IMG/VR virus record: IMGVR_UViG_3300032047_000028
Coordinates: 1 to 47,724 of that record
DNA from: a virus
Reading direction: 5' to 3' (one strand)
DNA length: 47,724 nt
A program made the position numbers and the translations under genes. A model generated the notes under the pieces. The model did no database searches, had not been told where the DNA came from, and saw only the letters and a program-made list of their open reading frames with translations. Of the stretch, positions 41,487 through 47,724 are shown piece by piece. Every line of letters begins with the position of its first letter. Position 1 is the first letter of the stretch.

Positions 41487-42929
41487 TTATCCTCCAGCAG
41501 CTGCTGCAGTATCTTCAAATAAGATAAAGTTGTTAGCACCTTGTACACATAGGGCTCTTTCAGATAGGAAGTGTACATTCATTTCGTCAATATCAGAAGT
41601 GAAGTTTCCTCCTACAGAACCAGTGATCCAAGACTTCATTCTACGATCGTCTGCTTCAGAAGCTCTGTAACGCACGTGTAGGAATGGTCGTTGAATGTTT
41701 TTACCTAGTGTTTGGTCATATACTGTAGATACGCCAGCAGGCACAAGTACCCCGTCGATATCATCAGTCATACCACGTGTAGCTGCATCATTTAGATATT
41801 TCCAGTCAGTTTTGTAGAAGTCATAAGAACCTCTGCGGAAACCGCTGAATCCTAAATTAAGCGCCATATCTTCGCTGTTTTCAAATACGCCATAAGATGT
41901 ACCGCCAGTTCCGTAAGAATTAGCGCGTGCTAGCATATTATCAATAGACAAAGAAGTGTCACGATCTAAGAAAAGCATATTTTCTTCAATAGCCCCTTGC
42001 TTATCAAGTTCTTTGAGAATTAAATCAAATTCTCCTAAACCAGTAAGACCTGAAGCATTATCAAAGTCATGATCTTGGAATACAAGGCCGCGGCTTTCAA
42101 TAGCTGCAAATAGACCTTCTGTACCTCTTACATCAGCACCTGAGTCAGCACCTGCGTTATCAAGAATGTTAATAGTTTGAGTTGCTTTTTCAGCTTCAAC
42201 CATTGACATTTCTAGATAATCTTCAAAGCGTAGACGAGTTTCGTGCTCAGATTTCAAATACCATAGATATCCAGACGTACCCATTTCAGTAGTTACTTCA
42301 ACCCACCCGATTTGAGCAGTATCAGAACCATTGATTGAATATTTATCTTTTAGGATAATAGGGCTATTTGAAAACTTTTGGAAACCAGCGTCAACTGATC
42401 CAGACATACCAGCAGAACCTTTGCCAAATTCTGAACCATATACAAACACTTTTAGTGCAGGCGCAGGATCAGCGACAAAGCTTGCGGGCCAAGTAGCAGA
42501 TGTTAAAGGGTAAGCTTCAATGCTATCCGCTGCAACAGACTGTACAAAAGCTTTTACAGTATCAGTACCTTTAGAAACAACAATTGTTTGGTTTGGACGA
42601 ATAGCATGTCCAGTAATATTAATTGTTTTTTCAGTGTTACTTGAGGTACTGCCTAGTGTTGCGTTATCATATGCAATATGCAAACGCCCTTGCTCAGTCC
42701 ATACAACTTCGTCAGAAGCCATAGGCATTTCAGCACCTACCATACGCAAGAAAGAAGAGATAGAACGATTTCCGTAACGCTCTACTTCTTTTTCATATAC
42801 TTCTGGCAGAAACTGCTTAGTAAAGTTAAAGTCGTTGTCTCCGATAGAAAGATAGTTTTTATCAAACAACGTTTTTGTTGGTGATGGAGTCAATCCAGCT
42901 GGAAAGGCTCCTCCTGTTTGAAAACTCAT
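41487..42929 (-). CDS. Major capsid protein
   Basis: A 480-residue protein with FLPEVYEKEVERYGNRSISS near the start and a long alternating beta/alpha body. Codon use is visibly less AT-rich than neighbouring genes, as expected for a highly expressed gene. Position after an acidic scaffold-like gene and a portal gene, length, and the following terminator all support a HK97-fold capsid protein, though no single motif proves it. Confidence 0.75.
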   Translation of the reverse strand: MSFQTGGAFPAGLTPSPTKTLFDKNYLSIGDNDFNFTKQFLPEVYEKEVERYGNRSISSFLRMVGAEMPMASDEVVWTEQGRLHIAYDNATLGSTSSNTEKTINITGHAIRPNQTIVVSKGTDTVKAFVQSVAADSIEAYPLTSATWPASFVADPAPALKVFVYGSEFGKGSAGMSGSVDAGFQKFSNSPIILKDKYSINGSDTAQIGWVEVTTEMGTSGYLWYLKSEHETRLRFEDYLEMSMVEAEKATQTINILDNAGADSGADVRGTEGLFAAIESRGLVFQDHDFDNASGLTGLGEFDLILKELDKQGAIEENMLFLDRDTSLSIDNMLARANSYGTGGTSYGVFENSEDMALNLGFSGFRRGSYDFYKTDWKYLNDAATRGMTDDIDGVLVPAGVSTVYDQTLGKNIQRPFLHVRYRASEADDRRMKSWITGSVGGNFTSDIDEMNVHFLSERALCVQGANNFILFEDTAAAAGG

Positions 42930-42948
42930 TTTTTATAGTTTTAATTAA

Positions 42949-44160
42949 TTATTTTCTTATTTTTACTCTTAATCTTGAAGAATCGTCACCAGATACTGCT
43001 TTAACAGTAAGCCCAGACGAAGATGTAACTTTTTCATGTACCCCTCTCGGATCCATCTTTACATTCTTAGCCTTAGAAATACTTTCTTTTAAAGCATCTG
43101 CACGACCTTGTTCATAAAAGTGTTGAGCAATTTTATCTGTATTCATAGCTGTAAATAAAGCTTTGTGATAACCTTTAGCATCTTTCATAGTATTTTTTTC
43201 ATCCAAAAACTTTTGAACAAAATTGTTTATGTCAGACTGGGCTTCTTTCACTTCATTTATTTGCTTTACATTGTATCTATACTTTTTATCACCAACATTG
43301 TATTCAAAACCTTTGAACGAGTCAGAGAAAACATCTTGAGTTTTCTTTTTAAATATAGATTTTTGCTGCTCTGCAACTTTCGTGATTTCTTCATTCTCTT
43401 TATTATAGCGGTTAAAAAAATCGACAGCTTTTTGTTGATCAGCTGTTAATCTTGAACCCGCTTTAATTTCTTCATAATATTGACTTTTTAATCCTTCTAA
43501 AGAGCTTTTTGCTTGGGCAACCTCTTCTTTAAATCGCAGCTGCTTACGCTTTACTTCTCTTTCTTCGTCAACCTCTTCGTCATATGAAAAGTTGTCTTCA
43601 ATTAAAAAATCAATTTCATCCGCAGATAAGTGCGGTTTATTTTTTGTATAATATTCACGCAGCAATGCCATATCCTCTACATCAGAGTAATCTTTGTTTA
43701 GTGCCACGTAGTCTTCAAGTGTGCCTCCTGTTTCATTAATGAAGTCCACAACTTTTTGTATATTTTCAGGAAGAGGTTCTCCTGTTTGCTGCGCTTCTTC
43801 TATTACTTCTTCTACTTCTTTAGCGAGCTCTTCAGCTTCTTCTTGTATTTCCTCTTCTGTAATCTCTTCTAATACCGTTTCTTCAGCCCCATCATCTGTA
43901 ATGGGCTCTTCATTTTGTTCGGGCTCCCGTACTTCTTCAACCACTTCTTCGCTACTTGGCGTGTCTTCGGGTTGTTCGACAGTATCATCGCTTGCATCTG
44001 TGCTTTGCTCTTGAACGGCATCTTCGTTAGTTTCTAAATTTCTTAAATCAATTTTTACTACATTAGGATCTTCTTCTTGCTGAGGCTCAACTATTTTAGC
44101 CTCTACAATTGGATCCTGCGTTTGTTCTTGCTGAACGTTTGCTTCTTCTTGGTTTTCCAT
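42949..44160 (-). CDS. Scaffold-like protein, 403 aa
   Basis: A 403-residue protein: the first ~125 residues are very acidic (Glu/Asp/Gln/Val-rich, disordered-looking). The middle (about 180-330) is highly charged and coiled-coil-like, and the C-terminus is basic. This charge pattern and its location between portal and capsid genes fit a capsid scaffold. No protease motif is visible. Confidence 0.6.
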   Translation of the reverse strand: MENQEEANVQQEQTQDPIVEAKIVEPQQEEDPNVVKIDLRNLETNEDAVQEQSTDASDDTVEQPEDTPSSEEVVEEVREPEQNEEPITDDGAEETVLEEITEEEIQEEAEELAKEVEEVIEEAQQTGEPLPENIQKVVDFINETGGTLEDYVALNKDYSDVEDMALLREYYTKNKPHLSADEIDFLIEDNFSYDEEVDEEREVKRKQLRFKEEVAQAKSSLEGLKSQYYEEIKAGSRLTADQQKAVDFFNRYNKENEEITKVAEQQKSIFKKKTQDVFSDSFKGFEYNVGDKKYRYNVKQINEVKEAQSDINNFVQKFLDEKNTMKDAKGYHKALFTAMNTDKIAQHFYEQGRADALKESISKAKNVKMDPRGVHEKVTSSSGLTVKAVSGDDSSRLRVKIRK

Positions 44161-44193
44161 GATAAAATATTATATAATTATATACACTATAGA

Positions 44194-46617
44194 TTACTTG
44201 GGTTCAAAAGAACCTAAGTCAAAATCACCGCTAAGTATATCATTTCCTGATGATTCAAATACTTTTGGTGGTAAATTGTTTTTTCTTTGATTAATTAGCT
44301 CGCTTTGTTGGCTAGCTTGTATTTTTGTTCGCTCGTCTTTGCGATCCTCTTTTTCTTTAATTGCTTTCTTTTGACCATCAACTTCTATGCCTTTGAGCTG
44401 CATGTTCATTTGAAACTCTAACTGCATTAATTCTTTTTTAAGCTGCGCTTCTTGGTTTAGCTTATTACTATCTATTTGCGCTTTTATCTTTTCTAATTCT
44501 GCTTTTTGAGAAGTTAGCGCTTGATTCTTTTGAATCTCAGCTTGCGCGGCAACTTGTTGAGCCTGTGCGTTTGCGTCGGCCTGCGCTTTTATGTTTTCTT
44601 GTTGTATTTGCTGATCGCGCTCTTGTTTCTTTTGTCTTCTTATTTTAAGCAATTGATTTGCTAGTTTGATATTTCTTATATCTCTAATATCTATAGCGTC
44701 ATCTAAATCAATGAGGCCGGCTGACAGGGCGGTTTGAATATTGTTTTCTAATAATTGTTTTTCTTCTTCATCAGGCGTTAGCTCTAAAAATATACCAAAG
44801 TCTCTTAAATGTAACTGTGATATTTCGTCTAACGTTGCTACATTATGCGCGCCTATGCTTTGTATAAACGCTTCCGCTGTAGGCGAGTATTCTAATATAT
44901 CAGATATGCGCATTGATATCGCCTCTGCTACTTCAGCTGTTAAAAACAATCCGCTTTGTAATATATGTCTTGTAGCTGTATTAGAGTTTGCGGCGGCTAA
45001 TTTTTGTACGCCCACTAATGCGTTTTTATCAGGCATGCTTCCGTCACGTGCTTCATTTAATCCCGTCACGTCACGAATCATTTGTAAATAATAATTATAC
45101 GTATTAATTAATACACCTAATTTATTACCGCCACTTCCGCTTGTAATTTCTTGAATAGGTATTTTACCTGGATTCATATCACCTTCGGATGTAAACGATC
45201 TTCCAATTACAGAACCTGTTTGGAAAAACATGTTTAACGCTTCCTGTGGATTATAGTTTGTACCATTACCTAAATCAATCTCTGCAATACCGTCTGCATC
45301 TAAATAAACACCATCAGGCACCATCCGTGACATTACCTGCTGTAATTTTAAATGTGTAAGCTGAATCATATCAGCAAATCCGGTTATACGGCTTACTAAA
45401 GATTCAACTTTTCCTTTATACATACGAGGCGCAACCATCGCATAATTTGTTTTAACTTTGGTCACATCACTTTTAGGGCGCATCATATTTTGGGCCATTT
45501 CCCATTTAAGTAACTTATCGGTGCCTAATATTAATGCGCCTTCATATAACACCTCTAATGATCTCGAAACTTTTTCAAACCTAGTTCTTTCATCTTTTGG
45601 CGGATCAAACTGGTCCGTTTTTATTAATGCTTTTTCTGCACCACTAGCGGTAGATTTAATTTTGTAAACTTCATTCATATAAGTTTTATAATTAAAATAC
45701 AAAATTTGCACCGAGTTAGCGTCTACATTATTTGTTTCATTTAATGTCCTATGATAAAAGTCAGTATTATACACGCCTTGCTTAGTTATATCTTCTAAGT
45801 CTTCGTTGGTTAAGTTCGGAAACTGAACTTTAAGTTCGTTAATAGGTATTGTTTTAATCTCACCTATATAATATATATCATCAAAATATGGCGAGTCTGT
45901 ATATGAATAAACTAAATCTGCAGGGTCAACGTATTCAATTTTAATTCCTTCAGAAGTGCTAAAGGTTGTTTTAGCTGCACCAATACCTAATACTGCTAAA
46001 TCATAATAAAATTGTTTTTTAATTAACTCATATCTGTTTTGGTCAAATACCGTGTTAATAGCTTGCTCCTCCGCTAACTCAACAGCTTGTTTATATGATA
46101 ATTGCATATGCACCGAAAGCTCTTCTTCAGAAGACGGTAACGTTGTTGGCTCATTTTCAAATAAGTTTATACCAAACTTTTGTTGAACAAAGTTATTTAA
46201 ATCTTGCGTTTTCATATCACGCAAAATTGATTCCATATATTTTGTTCTTTTTTCTACACCGTAAGGATCTTGCGAGTATGCTTTTACGTCGTATGTTCTT
46301 TCAGCAATACCATTAACAACAATATCAACAAACTTAGGTATGATAGGTACAGGCTTCCAGTCTAAATTAAGATAAGACAAATCACCATTAATAGACAACT
46401 CGTCTTTATACTTTTGCACTGGCTGCTCACCTCTCGCATACAACCTTAGCTTGTGATATTGGTTTTGATTATTATAAAATCTAGTAGTGCCAGAGTCTCT
46501 CTTGAACCATTCATGCTCAATAGCTTTAGCAACTTTTAGCCCATACTCTGAACTAATTTTTTCTAAATCGCTTGCGACTTGACTTGGAAAATAACTTTTT
46601 ACAACTGACTCAGCCAT
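44194..46617 (-). CDS. Portal protein, 807 aa
   Basis: An 807-residue protein with a portal-like mixed N-terminal two-thirds (for example GIGAAKTTFSTSEGI and VTGLNEARDGSMP) and a long Gln/Lys/Glu-rich coiled-coil C-terminus (about 640-770). It lies directly after the terminase gene (1-base gap) and before the scaffold-like gene, as is usual for portals. The length of about 800 aa matches crAss-like-type portals. Confidence 0.75.
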   Translation of the reverse strand: MAESVVKSYFPSQVASDLEKISSEYGLKVAKAIEHEWFKRDSGTTRFYNNQNQYHKLRLYARGEQPVQKYKDELSINGDLSYLNLDWKPVPIIPKFVDIVVNGIAERTYDVKAYSQDPYGVEKRTKYMESILRDMKTQDLNNFVQQKFGINLFENEPTTLPSSEEELSVHMQLSYKQAVELAEEQAINTVFDQNRYELIKKQFYYDLAVLGIGAAKTTFSTSEGIKIEYVDPADLVYSYTDSPYFDDIYYIGEIKTIPINELKVQFPNLTNEDLEDITKQGVYNTDFYHRTLNETNNVDANSVQILYFNYKTYMNEVYKIKSTASGAEKALIKTDQFDPPKDERTRFEKVSRSLEVLYEGALILGTDKLLKWEMAQNMMRPKSDVTKVKTNYAMVAPRMYKGKVESLVSRITGFADMIQLTHLKLQQVMSRMVPDGVYLDADGIAEIDLGNGTNYNPQEALNMFFQTGSVIGRSFTSEGDMNPGKIPIQEITSGSGGNKLGVLINTYNYYLQMIRDVTGLNEARDGSMPDKNALVGVQKLAAANSNTATRHILQSGLFLTAEVAEAISMRISDILEYSPTAEAFIQSIGAHNVATLDEISQLHLRDFGIFLELTPDEEEKQLLENNIQTALSAGLIDLDDAIDIRDIRNIKLANQLLKIRRQKKQERDQQIQQENIKAQADANAQAQQVAAQAEIQKNQALTSQKAELEKIKAQIDSNKLNQEAQLKKELMQLEFQMNMQLKGIEVDGQKKAIKEKEDRKDERTKIQASQQSELINQRKNNLPPKVFESSGNDILSGDFDLGSFEPK

Positions 46618-46618
46618 A

Positions 46619-47724
46619 CTAATCTATTATTTGCGATCTTAGACCGCTATTTTTATATTTTGAAAAACTTAAATTAAGTTTAGTTTTATTTGTTTGTCCT
46701 ATTGGTGAATATAAATGCCTGTTACAAGCCATAATTGCTAATCCTGAACTTATAGCAGCATCAAATTTTGTTCGCTTATTTATATCAAACTTAGCCCAAT
46801 CATTCAATGTTCTGTTAAAATATATATGATTGTTTATACCATTTTCATTATTACCTACATAAGATTGAATATAAGTTTCAATAGCAGCGGCATGCGCTTG
46901 CTTAATATCTTCAGACGAGTTTGGTATACCGCCTATTTCTTTTTCGGCTATTGATAATTTATTCCATATTTTATCAGGTCTGCTCATCGAATAACCTCTA
47001 TAACCTCTTCTCTTTAAATAATACAATAATCTAGGTTTGTTATTTTCAGCAAGCAGCGGCATACCATAAAAAACCAAAGCCATAAGAACATCTTCAAAAA
47101 AAGTTTCTGCTGTTTGAGGCCTAGCTATATATTCTAAAAAAAATGAGTTAGACGGGGCTTCTTCCATACTAAACTTAGTAAGCCCGTGCAAAGCGCCTTT
47201 AGAGCCTTGTCCGTCGGTTGTTCCTGATATATCATATGAATCACAGCCGAAAGCTCCAACATGTTCATTACCCGGAAATCGCCTGCCATTTTTTACAGTT
47301 GATTTGTTTTGCAATCCAATAGGAGGCACCCAGCTAACATTAAATCTACCGTTGCTATCTGGTAAAAAAATTACTTTTGTATCTTTTACGCCGTACTCCC
47401 ATTGGAAATTACCGCGGTTAACAGTATTATGAGCTACTTCTTCATTATAATCTATTTGCTCATATATTTTAGCTAGATTAAATATACTATTTTTAGTTTC
47501 GTCTCTAAAAGCGTGCTCTTCTGTACGTGGGAATTGACGATAATATTCATTTAAGCTATCCTGGTCGCCTTTTAATCCATCAACCTCATTATCCCAATGC
47601 TCGATAACCCCGGTGTCTATAACGTCTCCGTATGGTCCCTCAGCGAACGTTTTTGGCGTATTGAATACAGGGTGTCCATAAGTATCAATGAATCCTTCGT
47701 AATTCCACTCCATAGGTATAAACA
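46619..47724 (-). CDS. Large terminase subunit, C-terminal part (cut by the window edge)
   Basis: The reading frame is open to the right end, so the ATG at 47713 is not a proven start and the ATPase domain is missing from view. The visible part is the RNase H-like nuclease: GAFGCDSYDIS (first Asp), AENNKP (Glu), KFDAAISSGLA (Asp). This packages DNA into the prohead through the portal. It is immediately followed by the portal gene. Confidence 0.8.
   Translation of the reverse strand, partial: FIPMEWNYEGFIDTYGHPVFNTPKTFAEGPYGDVIDTGVIEHWDNEVDGLKGDQDSLNEYYRQFPRTEEHAFRDETKNSIFNLAKIYEQIDYNEEVAHNTVNRGNFQWEYGVKDTKVIFLPDSNGRFNVSWVPPIGLQNKSTVKNGRRFPGNEHVGAFGCDSYDISGTTDGQGSKGALHGLTKFSMEEAPSNSFFLEYIARPQTAETFFEDVLMALVFYGMPLLAENNKPRLLYYLKRRGYRGYSMSRPDKIWNKLSIAEKEIGGIPNSSEDIKQAHAAAIETYIQSYVGNNENGINNHIYFNRTLNDWAKFDINKRTKFDAAISSGLAIMACNRHLYSPIGQTNKTKLNLSFSKYKNSGLRSQIID

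Noticed and set aside
1-47724. Integrase, repressor, CRISPR array, insertion sequence or toxin-antitoxin module
   Set aside because: No gene or repeat with these characteristics was seen, which fits a strictly lytic phage.

Overview
The window is most simply read as a large piece of a lytic, short-tailed (podovirus-like) double-stranded DNA phage of a marine-type Bacteroidetes host, probably a flavobacterium. It has a portal, a capsid protein with an acidic scaffold-like gene upstream, a terminase nuclease, ring and stabilisation proteins and three internal virion proteins, but no tail sheath, tail tube or tape-measure gene. The host guess rests on the AT-rich sequence, on exported proteins whose signal peptides end in motifs such as SFAQ, NAQ, YSQ or GFSQ, and on a C-terminal region resembling type IX secretion sorting domains. 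Both ends cut through genes (an unknown gene on the left, the large terminase on the right), so genome ends are not visible. No integrase, repressor, insertion sequence or CRISPR array was seen.

Layout. Bases 1-16743 are on the plus strand. From 484 to 5911 lies a dense series of small genes, punctuated by six copies of a 32-bp bipartite motif with invariant internal spacing, proposed here as phage promoters, and by a structured RNA region (2015-2166) with a canonical tRNA-type T arm. A gene related to the DNA-binding domain IV of DnaA is in this series. Next come a helix-turn-helix protein and a sigma-70-like factor (5984-7346), then recombination and replication genes (ERF annealing protein, RecE-type exonuclease, SSB-like protein, primase-helicase), then nucleotide metabolism (thymidylate synthase, two MazG-like proteins, class Ia ribonucleotide reductase small and large subunits) with a DUF1064-like endonuclease. 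No DNA polymerase gene is present in the window.

A bidirectional hairpin terminator at 16752-16787 separates this arm from the minus-strand arm. Reading the minus strand from the right edge, the order is terminase, portal, scaffold-like protein, major capsid protein, terminator, an isolated 254-aa gene, ring proteins, a 1452-aa stabilisation-like protein, a 903-aa fibre-like protein with cadherin and Ig-like repeats, internal virion proteins including a 2218-aa giant with an HEFLH metalloprotease motif, a run of very small basic proteins, a chain of exported or membrane proteins (17247-22279), and finally an M15 peptidase endolysin.

The most unusual parts are the repeated promoter-like element next to a phage sigma factor, the solitary DnaA domain IV, the structured RNA, and the envelope cassette. 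The cassette encodes a CsgG-like protein, an outer-membrane barrel with a poly-Glu linker, a lipoprotein with a T9SS-like C-terminus, and a secreted dockerin/cohesin-like protein. Function assignments are from motif recognition by eye; none has been tested by database search.
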